NCBI GenBank assembly: GCA_948567375.1 | Contig: OX419755.1 | Location: 11,475,001-11,539,000, forward strand | Origin: Lunularia cruciata | Taxonomy: Eukaryota; Streptophyta; Marchantiopsida; Lunulariales; Lunulariaceae | Reading direction: 5' to 3' | DNA length: 64,000 nt | Shown here: positions 24,233-37,029 of the stretch, piece after piece | How positions within the stretch are numbered: the first letter of the stretch is position 1 | Layout of the letters: each line of letters begins with the position of its first letter | Notes under the pieces: model-generated | The model's database searches: none | Told to the model about the DNA's origin: nothing | Seen by the model: only the letters and a program-made list of their open reading frames with translations | Position numbers and translations under genes: made by a program

Positions 24233-24924
24233 TGTGAGCCGGCATGTCTCTTACTCAAGATGAACCTCTAATGGCTATTATGGTAGCGCCCCATGGACTA
24301 AGAAGGCAAGGAACCCCAACTCCATCATACTCCTCCAAGGCTAACACTCCAAGACTCAAGACATTGCTCACTAGAGAACTCAATGAGAGAGAGATAGTTG
24401 CAAATGAAAGGATGATGAGTACCTCCTCACGCCTTGTTTATATACTTGTGAAATAGTTACGTACCAAAGTTACTAATTATTGGAGTAACTCAAGTTACTA
24501 GGCTAAAAGTCAAGTAAAGTCAAAAAGTAGAAAGGAATATCCATTCATATGGGCATATTCCCCTAAGCATGTGGTCTTATCTTGACCCAACCACTAAGTC
24601 AAGGATTCCTTCACATGGGCTATCCTTGGACTAAAGACAAATCCAAAACAAAAAGACTTGCGGGCCCAAGAGTTCTTAACTCTTTCCTCAAAGCCAAACA
24701 CCTAGGAATAATACCAAGTCAACACACTAGAATCCAAAATAGTGGTGCTCATCTTTTCTACTTCCTCTAAAGTAAGGTCCCCTCTATCTTAGCTATGAAT
24801 AACTTTAGCTAACCATGACTAATATAGAACCATCCTTTATCTCTATATAAATAATATCTCTTAAGTACTTGTAATACCAAGCTCAATATCACAATACCAT
24901 ACACATGCAAAATTGGGTGTTACA
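24233..24924 (-). repeat. 3' LTR of element B
   Basis: On the plus strand it reads TGTGAGCCGG to GGGTGTTACA, matching the other A-family LTRs. The purine-rich tract (GGGGGTAAA on the minus strand) adjoins it at 24925-24933. Confidence 0.9.
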
Positions 24925-24972
24925 TTTACCCCCGGACTAAGTTTTCACTTTGTCCTCAAAGTGAAGGTCTCT

Positions 24973-27727
24973 CTACCTTCTATGGTTCATCTTCAACTTA
25001 TCATGGTCAATCCTATCAAAGTGTCTTCCTCCCAACTCCTTGAGATCATAGGTGTAATTGCCCCACACCTTCTCCACTATGAAAGGTCCAAAGTACTTAG
25101 GCAAAAACTTCTTTTGCACTCTCTTGAATCGAATGGAATCAAACAACATTACCCAATCACCTTCTTTGAAAGGCTGCACCTTCTTCTTGCCTTGCCTCTT
25201 GTCATAACACTCCTTTTATTTCCTTTCGGCTTGCTCCACTTGAACTATAGCAACTGCTCTTGCCTCTTCCAACTCCATGAGTTGATCCTTCCTTGACTTC
25301 TCTGCATCACCTCCTTGTGCTTTCTTCAATCTCCTATGAATGCTTTGGAAGGTAGGAAGATCAAAGTGAATAGGTAAGGTAGACTCAATACCATACACCA
25401 ATTGAAATGGAGAATATCCAGTGGAGGTTTTCATGGTTGTCCTATACTCCTACTAAACTGCATGAATCCTCTTGTCCCAATGATGTTTAGCTCCCTCTAT
25501 TTCTACACGAGGTCTGATTGGTTCTCTCTGCCAAGCCATTGGAATTTGGATTAAAGGATGTAGTTCTTCTATGTGTGATAGAGAAATGTCATAGCATGGC
25601 TATAGTAATGTTTCTTGTAAAACTTCTCTATCAAAAACCAACTCCAAAGGGCATCCAAATCTAGTGATAATGCGTTCACAAAGAAATCTACCAACTTCAT
25701 CCTCACTCTTGTCCCTCAATGGTCTAGCCTCAACCCACTTGGAAAGGTAATCAGTAACTACCACAATGTACCAATTGTTCCTCTATTGAGAGGACCTACA
25801 AATCAATTCCCCACTTCTCAAAAGGTCCTAGCAATGGAACTAATCTAAGTGGTGGAGTGGATGTAGACTTTCTAGCAAAAGCTTGACAAACATGACAAGT
25901 TTTGCAATAATCAAGACAATCCTTGAAAATCCCTCTCTAATGGTAACCTGCATCTAGAATCTTGAAAGCAGTCACCTTTCTTGCAAAGTGTCCTCCACAC
26001 ACTAAACCTTCATGAAACTTCTTTATAAGTAGGATAGACTCTTCCTTACCCACTTCTCTTCAAAGTAGACCATCTGTTCCTTGGTGAAAGAGAATATCCT
26101 CCACCATTGTGTAAGGTCTAGATCTTGCTGCAAGGGCCTTCATCTCCTTAGCATGCATCCCTTCTGGATAGTTACCTCTTGTCATAAAATCCACAATCTC
26201 CTTGTACTCCATTGGAACCTCTTGAGTGACTGAGATTTTCATGAGCTCCTCATCCGGGAAGGAATCATCTATTGGCTCATCTCCATCATGATCATAGGCT
26301 CTAGATAACAAATCCGCATTTGCATGTTTCTTTCCTGGCCTATCCTCAATGGTGTAGTCATACTCAGACAAGAGTATCATCCACCTTGCTAGTCTCCCTT
26401 CAACATTAAGCTTGTTGAAGATGTACTTCAAAGCCTTGTGATCCATGACAATGGTGGCTTTCCCTCCAATCAAGTAGTGTCTAAACTTCTTGAGACCAAA
26501 GATCACTGCCAACCCTTCTCTCTCCGTGACAGAGTAGTTCTTCTCTGCTGAAACCATCTGCCTACTACCATAAGTTATTGGATGATCATGCCTATCTTGG
26601 TCTAATTGACTAAGAGTGCATCTTATAGCTTTTGTAGAAGCATCAGTGTAGAGGATGAAAGGCTTACTTCAATCAATTTTAGCAAGAATTGGAGCTACAA
26701 CAAGGGATTGCTTGAGCTCCTCAAAAGCTTTGAGAGCCTTCTTGTCCTCCAAAATCACCATGTTATCTACACCCTTCTTCATGTTAAGCCTTGTTGGAAA
26801 ATGAGAAGATGAACCTCCTATAGTATCCAACCATCCCAAGAATTGGTGTAAATTCGTGAAGCTTGAAGGGAATGGAAGGTCTGAGATTTTCCTCACCTTC
26901 TCAAGATCAAATGCTATTCCATCCTTGGAGACAATGTGCCCCAAAAGTAGACCTGCTATCTACTATTACCATCTCCAAAACTGTACTCTCATGACCTGCA
27001 ACCTCCTCCAAGATCTCATCAATGAATGGCAATGGGTAGTAGTCCTTCTTGGTAATAACTTTGAGCTTCTTGTTATCCACACATACCTGAAGCTTGCCAT
27101 TCTTTTCTTCACAATGACAATTGGAGGCACCCATTCTGAATTCTCCACCTCAAAGATAAATCCAGCCTCCTTGAGCTTATCAATCTCCTCCTTCAGAACC
27201 AAAGATATTGGTGGGCTAATGCGATGTTGTTTTTTGTGGGTTGGTCTTGCATGTGACTCCACCTCTATCTTGTGCTCCTCCAAGGTGACTTCCTTCAAAT
27301 CCTTGTAACTGAAAGCAAAAACATGGATGAACTTGTGAAAAATCTCCTCAAATCTCACCTTCTTCTCCTTGGTAACATTTGGGCCATACTTGAGGGTAGC
27401 TAACCTTCTCTCTACCTACTCAAGTGTGAATGGTAATGTATCTGGGTCCTTCAAAACCTCTGGCTTAGTTGCAAAATCCATAGCACACAAAGGATACACA
27501 TCTGAATTAGATTCAAATTCATCCTCTTCCGTGGAAGTCTCCTCTTCCATGCTTGTGGCCACACCTGAAGCTCCTTCTTCAAAATCTGATTCCCAATAAT
27601 CAGAAGATGGTGTATCTAAATGTGAATTGTTGGTGGTGTTAGTCACAAGAACTATGACTCTATGGTTTGATGGCCCAATCCTCAAGTACCCTTTGTGCCA
27701 TTGATCAAGTGTGCATTTTTCTCTCAA
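24973..27727 (-). pseudogene. pol: pol remnant of element B with deleted RT core
   Basis: The integrase C-terminus (24973-25179), integrase core pieces, RNase H (26060-26557, starting MVSAEKNYSVTEREG) and parts of reverse transcriptase are recognisable by match to element D. Near 26955-26985 a deletion of roughly 310 to 320 bases relative to D removes the reverse-transcriptase centre, including the FIDDF catalytic site. The integrase third catalytic residue (about 25527) still reads GLAER with Glu, unlike A and D. Multiple stops and shifts remain, so the copy is dead. Confidence 0.82.
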
Positions 27728-28524
27728 CTATGGCCTCCCAAGAAGTAAGTCATAGCTTGAATCCTTCAAGACTTAAAAAGTCATGAGATTTTGAACTCCC
27801 ATAACTGAAACTACCACTTTATCCATCATCCCTATTGGTCAAACTTGTTGCTTGTTTGCCATGCTCACCACAAATGTTGAAGGTCTTGAGTGTATCATAC
27901 CCAACTTCTTCATCAACCTTTCTGACATGGCATTTACTACTAATCCTCCATCAACCAATGCATCCTTGATGTTGTGACCATTCACTCTCACATCAATCTT
28001 GGAGGCAGATTTACAAGCCTCCCATGGTGCTGGCTTGGCATCCACCACCCCCATTGATATTGGAACTTTTACCTCCTTCTTCCTCTTGCTCCTTGTAGAA
28101 CTCACACCACCTCTTAGCTCGTTTCTCAAGGTAGGGTTCAAAGCAATCAATTGGCCCATTGTGATGTTAGCTTTGTGACTACCAACATCCTCCAACACAT
28201 TATAGTTCCATTGTTGCTTTGAGATCAAGAAGTCCTCCATCGCCAACTTCTTCCTTGGAGTCTTTATTGTTGATGGTGTTGAGGTGCGAGTGCTCCTAGT
28301 AGACATAGGAGTATCCTTGCTTGGAGTAAATCCTTGAGAAGAGTGAACATCCTCTGCAAAACGAGCTCTCTTTTTCTCTTGTGCCAAAAGCTGCAAATTA
28401 AAACCATTGGAGTTTGAGCACTCTCCTTTCTCATACTTGCTCTCAACCACATCTATGGATGCTATCCCTTTACCTTTTTTTGGATTAGGAGCAACTTGGG
28501 TTTCACTACCTCCTTCTTTCCCTC
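27728..28524 (-). pseudogene. gag: Protease and C-terminal gag of element B
   Basis: A frame at 27839-28450 matches the protease and gag-protease linker of D. It contains KDALVDGGLVVNAM, where Ser-Thr of the usual GGST is replaced by Leu-Val. The gag homology ends at about 28524 before the zinc knuckle, so no capsid or nucleocapsid part is left. Confidence 0.8.
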
Positions 28525-30445
28525 ATTGCTCTTCTTCCCTATATCTCACTGTCAACTCCCATTGCCACAGTTGCTTCTTCTCTTCTACACTCTCCATCAC
28601 TCTATTGAGTTCTTGCTCCTTCTCTGCTACCCTCGCCATAGCATGGATAATTTCTAGTCTTGAATTAGCAAACTGCTGCTTCAAGATTTCATACTTTGCT
28701 ATTTGTCTCTCCCTTGCTATGTCACTCTTCTTCACAAGTTCTTCTCGATACTTTGCTTCTCTCTTCAAGTCCTCAATAAATTGACTTTGCACTACTACCT
28801 CCCATTGCAGTACTTCTCTTTCCTCCTTGCCTCGGGTTATACTCTTGTTCAACTCCGAGTTCTCTTCTTCCAATCTCGCCAATACATGCAACACAATCTT
28901 CACCTCCGAACATGTCGACTGCATCTCCTTCTTCTTGTGCTCCAACTTCACCAACAACGGACACACAATTTCTCACAGGTACTCCACTCCATCACTCACA
29001 CCTACTTCTATATGCGTAGAGATCTCCTTCTCTACCTCTTCTTCACCCAATACTTGCCTTCTTCTTTGCAGTCGTCGTATTGGAACAGATGCTTCCCTCC
29101 CCGAGCTAGCATTCGCTTCTTCCCTTGCCTTGCTTAGACCCGCTTCACACTTTGCCTTGCATCTCGAATGAACTCCTCTGTGAATCGTAAACTTCTTCTC
29201 CTTTGGCTCGGGTACCTCGTCCTCCAACTTTGCATTATTTTCTTCCTTGAGCTCCACCCGAACTTCTTCTTCTTCTTCTTCTTTAGCAGCAGGCACCGAC
29301 GTCATCTCTCCACCTTCATCACTATCGCTACTCGTATCTCCACTTTGCATCGTGAGCTTTGGTTCTTCCTCATGTGTTGAGTCTTTGGACTTGCACTCAG
29401 CTTTGCCTTCCGAGTCCTCTTTTGATGATGTGATCACCACTATGCTTCTCCTCGGGTTTCCTCTCTTGGCCTTCCGAGGTCTTGTCTTCTCTACATCTTT
29501 GGCTTCTCCTTGTTGACTTTGCTTCTTCGACTTTGGAGTACTCACTTCTATCTCCACGCTCTTTCATGTCTTTGCAAAGTACTCATCAGTGCTTTGGATT
29601 TGAAGAATGTATTGTTGCTCCTCCGCGTCAACTTCTCTTCTCAAGTCGGGATGGAAGTGAGACACCATTCTATTGCGCTCTGCCAAATTGAGCAAATTCA
29701 ACCCAAGGTAGAAATGTGCTGCAAAATGCACAATGTAGTGTGGAGGCGACTTATCCCGCAAATTCCACACCATCTCTCTTGTCCTCCCATGGAAGCACCT
29801 TGCCCAATTGATAGGTTCTCCTACAAACATCTTATGGAAGAACACCGCTTGGTGTTTCATCACATAAGTCATTCTCTCCGGCTTCAAGATTGCCATGAGA
29901 GCACCCACGATCCCTCTCTTCACTGGATCTTTGTAACTCTGAACCTTATACCCATTCTTTTTTCTCTTCGAAGAGAAAGCATCCCTCACTTCTTGGGTTT
30001 GTTTGGCTAGCTCTCCCTTCCCTAAGAATGTGGCACCCTGCTCCATGCCTACTTCTCTTTTGAGCACTAATCTCCAATCCGACTCTGTCCAGCAAGCCGT
30101 ATTTCCTCTCTTCTCCTCTTCCTCAAGGCCATCAAGACACTTACTCTCAATTATCTCAATCATGAAACCTGGAAAACATACATTCTAGTTCTACGCCAAG
30201 AATGTGATCCAAAGTCGGCTCAAGACTTAGATTCTCATGATCACATCTAACCTCCGAATCGCATGATTCCTCACTACAAATTTGGAGTTCTTCTTTCCTC
30301 CTCCCATCTTTCTTGCTTCCTCATTGTCTCTCGATTTCACTCTCTTGAATTCTCCTCTACATACTAGCGCGTCTTCAACTCTACTTCTCTTCCCACGATC
30401 TCATGGAGGATGACTCCTCAATGGCGAAGGAAAATTGCTTGACAT
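28525..30445 (-). pseudogene. Acidic coiled-coil ORF downstream of pol, element C (C-terminally cut)
   Basis: Read from an ATG at 30445. A folded-looking N-terminal part contains VMKHQAVFFHKMFVGEPINW and FHPDLRREVDAEEQQYILQI. A middle follows with basic patches and a Glu run near 29270 (KEEEEEEVRVELKEEN). The C-terminal part is long and charged, likely coiled coil (for example REAKYREELVKKSDIARER near 28760). No signal peptide or clear membrane segment is seen, so it is not an obvious envelope protein. Element E carries the same ORF with its C-terminus (37819-40100). I do not recognise a known domain. A structural or nucleic-acid-associated role is guesswork. Stops and the cut at 28525 inactivate it. 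Confidence 0.6.
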
Positions 30446-31031
30446 TGCTTTGTTGTTAGCCCAATTTTTATAGAGTAGTGCCTTCTTTGTCTCTCTTCAA
30501 TTCGAGTTTCTACTGAGAAATCGCACCTCTTGCATGCGCATGTCACTATCAATTGTACTTCATGCATATGGCCGCCGGTTTTGAACGGTCCTTTCTTGAA
30601 TTTCTCACCCCAAAGAAAGGTTGTTACACTGTCTTTGCCTCGGGTTGAGCTCCCCCCAATACAAAGACTCCTTACTTCAGGTTGTATGCTGATAGGGCAA
30701 GTCCGAGTACTTTGCCTTATGACCCAAAGCCACTTTACCTTGGGTTTCATCCCGAAGACTCTTTTCTTTGCCTTCTTCGGCCATACAGACACAATCCAAC
30801 TTTTCTATACACTTCTTCTTCTCCATTTCAGAAAAAAACAAAAAATGTGGGTACCACATACCCCTTCCTTCAAATGTGAGCATCCTCGTGAACATAGACC
30901 TCAGATGTCTTAGAGATTTCCGAGTCTATGGTCCAATATCTCCGAACTTTGCACACATTTACTCAAGTGGCAAAAGGATTGCCCTCCAGGTCTACAAGCT
31001 GCATGGACCCATTGTCATAAAGATGAAGAAC
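30446..31031 (-). other. Spacer between integrase and the coiled-coil ORF, element C
   Basis: No convincing frame is present. The same spacer occurs in element E at about 40101-40241 plus 48031-48304, where it is split by element D. The tetramer GAAC at 30583-30586 marks the unoccupied counterpart of D's insertion site. Conservation of the spacer in both copies shows that it belongs to the family. Confidence 0.7.
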
Positions 31032-34000
31032 TCAATAGGGCCCCATCCATCTCAAATGCAACTTGCCTGGAAAAAATATTCGGCGATTGTCATATAACAA
31101 AACCAAATCTCCTTCGTGCACAATTACAGGCTTGATATGTTTATCGTGCCTGACTTTCCTCTGTGCTTGTACTTCCTTTGTGGTTTGCATTGCCTCGTCT
31201 CTTTTCTCTTCTAACCACATTAGTTGATGGATCCAAAGATCTTGGCTTTCTTCCTGCGACAGTCATTCTTTGCAAAGAATCCGATATATCGGTACTTCAA
31301 ATTCAACTAGTAGTATAGGATGCAAGCCATATGTCAAGAAGTATGGAGTTTGCTTGGTTGTAAGATTTTGTGTCATTTGATATGCCCACAACGTGGCTGG
31401 TAATTTGGTATCCCAGTCATAAGCATAATTGACAGTCACCTTATTCAAAATTTTGCAAAGTAACCCATTCGCCTTTTCCGTTAAGCCATTTGCTTTTGGG
31501 TTATACGGAGTCGTCTTCTGATGTTTAATCTGAAAGTACTTGGTTAATGCCTCCATTATAGAGTTCAAAAAAATGTGTCCCTAGGTCATTGACCAATTCT
31601 AGAGGACACCCATATCGGGAGATGATGTTTCAAGAGAAAAATTCCACCATAGTTTTGGCATCATCTCTACGAGTTGCTTCAGCTTTGACCATCTTGGTAG
31701 CATAGTCAATGCAAACCAAAATGTATCACTTTCTTGTGACTCAGATCACTGGTTGAATGGGACCCACAAAATCAATCCCCCATTTCTCAAATGGGGCCAA
31801 AGGCAAAATTGGTCTCAAAGGCCATTGAGAAGTAGCCGTCGGCTTCCCTGTTCTTTGATAAGCATCACAACTTTGGATATGAGCATGTGTGTCTTTGTAC
31901 ATCGTAGGCCACCAATACCCTGCCAAAAGAATCTTCTTTACAGTATTCTTTAGAGCATAGTGTCCTCTTGATGCTTTGGAGTGTAAAGATTCAATCACTC
32001 CTCCTACTTTGTATGACTCCAATCATTGCCAAAGTACTTCATCTTTGCCCATCTTGAATAGAATGATGTGCTTGAGCTGGTACGGCCCCATTTTCCTAAG
32101 AAAGACTGCCCTCTGCTCCGGGTCCATCCCTTCAGGACAATGGAGAGTATGCAAATAATGATATTCTACTGCATACCTTGTACTTTGCATTGCTATTAAT
32201 TGATATAACTCTTTGTCAAGGAACCAATCGTCAATTTCCCACTCCTGGACTTGAGTTTCTAACCTGGACAGAAAGTCCGCATTCAAACGCAAAGCTCCCT
32301 TCCTTACTTGTATAGTATATGTGAATTCTTGTAACAACAAGATCCATCTTGCAATTCGCCCGGAAAAATCTGCCTTCTTGACCAAATGTTGCAATGCGTA
32401 ATGGTCAACATAGAAGACAAACTCGTATCCCAGCAAGTAGTGGCAAAATTTCTTGCAGGCATACACCATCTCGAATGCTTCTCTTTCAATCGTCAAATAG
32501 TTCTTTTCAGAAACCAAAAATTGTTGGCTGGCATAATACACCGGGTAGTCCTTCTTCTTCTTGTCCTTCTGACTTAAGACGACTCCGATGGCCATGGACA
32601 AAGTGTCCACATATACATGAAAAGGGACGTCCCAATTTGGGGCCCTCATAATTGGTGCTTCAACCAGCTTCTTCTTCAACACCTGGAAAGCTTCTTCTTG
32701 ATTTGCTTCCCACTGATAGTCTTTGGATTTCTTCAGAAGCTTTGTAAGGGGTGCATCAAGCACCACATAATTTGACACAAAGCGTCTATAGTATCCGACA
32801 TGTCCCAAGAAGGCTCTCAGTTCCTGGATATTCTTCAGGGATTCCAAAGCTGCGATTACTTTAACCTTCTTGACATTGACTTCAATACCTTGGCTTGACA
32901 CCGGATGCCCCAGAAGAATTTGCTCCTTTATTGCAAAGAAGCATTTCTCTAGGTGTAATGACAAGCCGGCAAAATGACACCTTTCAAAATTTTGGCGAAG
33001 GTAATCTAAATGTACATCTCTTTGTCCAAACACACAAAAATAATCAATGAAGGCTTCCACAAATTTGTGCAAGAAATCTTTGAAGATTGAATTCATCATC
33101 CGCTGGAAAGTAGCGGGAGCATTACACAATCCAAAGGGCATTTGATTGTAAGCAAAAGTGCCCCAATCGGTCGTGAATGTGGTTTTGTCCTTGTCCTCTT
33201 CTCGAATGGATACTTGATTGTACCCTGAAAATCCATCAAGAAAGCTATAACAAGGATGACCAGGTACTTGATCTAAAATTGTATCGGTAAAAGGCAAGGG
33301 ATGATGATCCTTCCTTGTGACTGCGTTCAACTTACGGAAGTCTTGGCACACTCGGATCTTCCCTATTTTCTTCTTTGGGACAATGACAATGGGGGATACC
33401 CATTCACTACTTAAGACAAGGAAGATGATTCCGGCCCCTAAGTACTTGTTGATTTCATCTTTCACCAAAAGCGAGTACTTCGGCTTCAAGCGGTATTGTC
33501 TCTACCAAACCGGAACCGCACCTTCAACCAGATCAATCTGGTGTTCTCCAAATTCTTGTGGAATACCTGGCATGTGATCAATAGACTAGGCAAATACATC
33601 TTGGAATTCCATGAATAGGGCAGTGTATCTTGCCAACTCCTCCGAAGTGACTGTCTTTGAAATTTTTAAAATTTTACCTTTAGTCAAGACAACATCTTGA
33701 CAGTCATCAGGGTTGATGAATCCTTCAACGTGGCTTACTTGGCTTAACCCAAGGCGAGCTGCCATCAAACCCCCTTCCTCCAAGTCAGGTTCCCCCAAGG
33801 CGATGTCATATGGATCTTTGTCTTTGACATCCACCTCGTAGCATTCCAAATAGTTAACTTGGACTTCGTCTTTGGATTTGTCTGAGGATGAAGACAATGA
33901 CTCTTTGGATTCGTCCTCTTCTGATGAACTTGTTTCCCCGAGATGGGGAACTTTTGTCCAACTCACAGTCACCAGCTTTTGATCTTTGGACGAAATGTCC

Positions 34001-34101
34001 TTGAATCTTAACTTCTGTTGATGCAATCCACCACAACTTGGGCACTGTACAACCAAGGTCTTCCAATCAACAGAGGGTAACCAGTCTTTGTCAATGGTCA
34101 C
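31032..34101 (-). pseudogene. pol: pol (RT, RNase H, integrase) of element C
   Basis: A 488-codon frame (33489-32023) carries reverse transcriptase (MPFGLCNAPATF near 33120-33140) and RNase H (VYVDTLSMAIGVVL, later FYVDHYALQHLV). The catalytic motif reads FIDYF near 33040 in place of FIDDF, so the second active-site Asp is Tyr. Integrase is broken. Its zinc-binding part (32022-31741) has SCDAYQR where CxxC is expected and keeps WGIDFVGPI. The core and C-terminus follow at 31568-31263 and 31220-31032. Sequence from 34101 to 33586 links protease to reverse transcriptase and is acidic. The enzyme set would copy and integrate the element but is dead. Confidence 0.85.
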
Positions 34102-34238
34102 AACACAATGTAATTCAACTTGAAGGGCACCCCTCCAATGATCATGGTTATGTTTGACAGCATGCCCAAAGGCCGTCTCCTGGTTTGGTCTGCAAATTTC
34201 AACACTCGGGATGTTGGCTCAAACGTATGATACCCAAG

Positions 34239-36560
34239 TCAATTTGCAATGTCCTTGGTCATGACATTCACACCAGACCCCAAATCAATGGGTATCGATG
34301 TGATCATGCATCCTACAATCTCCGCGTCCACCTCGGGAGATCCCAGATCTTCTTGTTCAATACGATAGATAGCGGGCAGGTCCTTCTTTGACATCGACCT
34401 TACCTTCTTAAGGGCCAAATTCAGTTGCTTCTTGTACAGCTTGTTGTTTTCCCATAATTGCTTGAATGTAACGTTGGCATTTGTGGCTGCCAAATCTGCT
34501 ACAATATCATATTGGGGTATTCCTCCCAATTTGACCGTCTTCGGCTTCGGCTTCGGGTTCAAAGTTTCTCCATGTTCCCTTTTTACTTCGGGACGTTTCA
34601 AAATGGTGACGGGATTGCTAGTGGCCTTAACCCGAGGTTCCTTGGGTTGGCCCACCTCGGCTTGGATCAGTCCCTTTTACTTTGGATCAGATGTCCGCCG
34701 AAAAAACTGGAGACTTTGTCTTCATCTCCTCTTCCAAACTCAGTTCCTGAGTTCTGAGTAGTGCCTCCTTCAGTTCAATCCGCAAGGCTTTAGCTTTGGC
34801 TTTTGAGAGGATCTTTTCCTCCTTGGCAGAAAGAATTGCCTTTGGGCGCAGTCTCTTTGCCTTTCTAGAAGATGATGAGGTCGTACTCAGTTCTTTGGGA
34901 TCACGCTTCTTCTTACTTGCACGTGTCTCAACTTTCAAAATTTCAAGGTTCGGCCATTCCTCTTTTGAGGCCGGACTCCCTTCCTGAGGTCTCTCCTCCT
35001 CAAGCGTGATGCAATTTACATTAGTATCTCCCTTTGCCTGAATTGCTGCATGCTCAGCGGGGGTCTATACATATTTTACAGGCGGCTTTGGGTTCGGTGG
35101 GTGAGGGCATTGATTGCACATATGACCCAATCCTTTGTAATTTCCATATAGGGGAACGTACCTGATTTGCCTTCTTTGCTCCGGACAGTTTGGAGACCAA
35201 TGTCCCATCGAGCCACAATTGTAACAAGCTTTGGGTGCAACGTTTTGAGGTTGATTTTGGTTGCTCATCAGTGGTCTTTGTTGAGGAGCATTGGGGTTAT
35301 ACTCCCTTGGTCCAAACCTCAGACCTTGATACGATGTGCTCGCCTGAGGCTGTACCTCTTGCGTTTGGTACACAACCTCTTCTTCCTTGTCTTGGTTCCA
35401 TCTTGGAACCCAAGATGATTTGCATTGATTTGCTGCACCGAGAATGCATTACGAGTATTGCATTCCGTGTTTGCATGGCCCAACTTGCCACATGCGGTGC
35501 ACCATACATTTGATCTGCCAAATGATGGGGCCTTCCTTCTGTCTTTAGCCCCAATCATCTGGATCTTAAAATCCAAAAACTCCTTAATGAGGGCATCCAG
35601 CTTGGTATCCGCCTTATGTACACTCTTTGCTGGAGGAGTCATTGGTTTCTTACCCCCACGTCTTCTTACTCATCTTTGCTTTGATTCTTCTTCGGATTCT
35701 AAAGAAGAGCTCAAAGACGTGGAGGATTCTTCTGAAGAAGGGGATGTACTGCATGAAGCTCTTCTTTTGGGCTTCTTGCCTTTCTTCTCCCGATTCCTCC
35801 GGTTGCCGGCAGAGTGAGAGTGGGCCGCCTTGTAATGAGCAACATGTATGAGTACCTTGTCAAGGGAAGTTACATTCCTCTCCCTTGCAAAGATTCAGAT
35901 CTCTGGTGAAAGTCCTCCCAGGAACCAGGTAATGGCTTGGGCATTGGAGTAACCCACCACCCCCGATTGCTTTGGAACTTGGTTCAAGAGTGCCATGAAC
36001 CGCTCAGAGTAATCTCTCAACTTCTCCTTCTTGCCTTGGTCTAAATTGTTGAGTGCCGCAAAGACACTTGTGTCAAAGTCAACATCCTGGAATCATTCCA
36101 AGAAGTTGTTTCTCAAGTCTGCCCAGTCTGCCGGTACAAACCCCTTCTGAGTCACATGGGTGTACCAGCTCCGATCTTTCTTTCGGAATAGACTTGAGAA
36201 AATTTGCAGTCGATCCGCTGAGTCATGCTCCTTGTTAGCAAAGGAGATGACTTCCAATTCTTTGATGAATTCATTGGGGTCTTTGTCTTGTTTTGTCCCC
36301 TTGTACTTTTGATATGCGTGTTGGGTGACAAGCAATGAAGTCATCGTTCGATGCACTGGGATCAGCAAGGGTAGAGTTGAACTTGACGGAACTAAGGGAT
36401 TGGCTAGAATTGACACCGTGTTGTCAGCCCAAGGATTCCAATTCATCAAATTCAAGGTAGGGTCTTCTTTGACAATTTCTGATGTGAGGGTGTCGACTTC
36501 AACCCGGTTGGAAGATTCAGGATCAACACCTTTGATGTGTTCTTCTAAATTCCTTTAGGA
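34239..36560 (-). pseudogene. gag: gag and protease of element C
   Basis: A gag-core frame at 36455-36093 contains HAYQKYKGTKQDKDPNEFIK and FRKKDRSWYTHV. Two CX2CX4HX4C zinc knuckles follow: CTACGKLGHANTEC near 35500 and CYNCGSMGHWSPNC near 35200. A Lys/Arg-rich, possibly nuclear-targeting stretch (RKAKRLRPKAILSAKEEK) lies near 34850. The protease motif IDLGSGVNVM sits near 34280. The parts fall in different frames with stops between, so the gene is broken. Two knuckles is more than the A family has. Confidence 0.8.
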
Positions 36561-37002
36561 CAACCAAGGAATCATTCATAGAATATGTTGACACTCTTCT
36601 TCCGTGAGTGTCCGTGATGTCTTCTCCTGAACAAAATTCTTTAAAGACACGACTTCCTTTACAACTCTAGGAGATGTCGGTGTACTGGGCCGTAATGCAT
36701 ATGTTTGGCCACTCAAGTCTTTCTTCTTTTTGGACAAAGAGGGGGATGTGAAGTAGCCTTGCCAACCACCTTTGCGTTTCTTGAGTCAAGTTCTTGCAGG
36801 GCTTCTTGCACTTTGTGTAGGAGTTGAAAGTCCAATGCCTCTCGTTTGGTTTTGTCAAAAGTGGATGGGACTTTCAAACATTCGTTGTCTTCACGCTACA
36901 ATGATCATCTTTGAGCTCTCTCTTCCCTTTGTTCTCTCGATGTAGACATTCATATTGCCTAGTTTCAAATTTGGCTTCATATTCTTCCACTTCCAAGATT
37001 TG

Positions 37003-37022
37003 TATCCCCGGCAGTGGTGCCA
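37003..37022 (-). other. Primer binding site of element C, tRNA-Asp type
   Basis: On the minus strand the site reads TGGCACCACTGCCGGGGATA just after the LTR end. It differs at three places from the complement of plant tRNA-Asp (TGGCGCCGTTGCCGGGGA). Two of the differences are G-to-A at CpG sites. Athila-type elements often use this primer. Confidence 0.65.
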
Positions 37023-37029
37023 AAAAACA

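Larger units (their letters stand above)
24233..28524 (-). mobile_element. Element B: A-family retrotransposon, 5'-truncated
   Basis: It carries the 3' LTR, then integrase, RNase H, reverse transcriptase, protease and the C-terminal part of gag in reverse order on the plus strand. It matches element D up to about 28524. There the A-family sequence stops inside gag, and sequence of element C's coiled-coil ORF begins. The gag N-terminus, extra ORF, primer site and 5' LTR are missing. The join lies at a short CTC/CTCTTC-rich region, which suggests deletion or ectopic recombination. Confidence 0.85.

Noticed and set aside
28525-30445. Envelope gene in element C
   Set aside because: I found no signal peptide, fusion peptide or clear membrane anchor. 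The protein is charged and coiled-coil rich.
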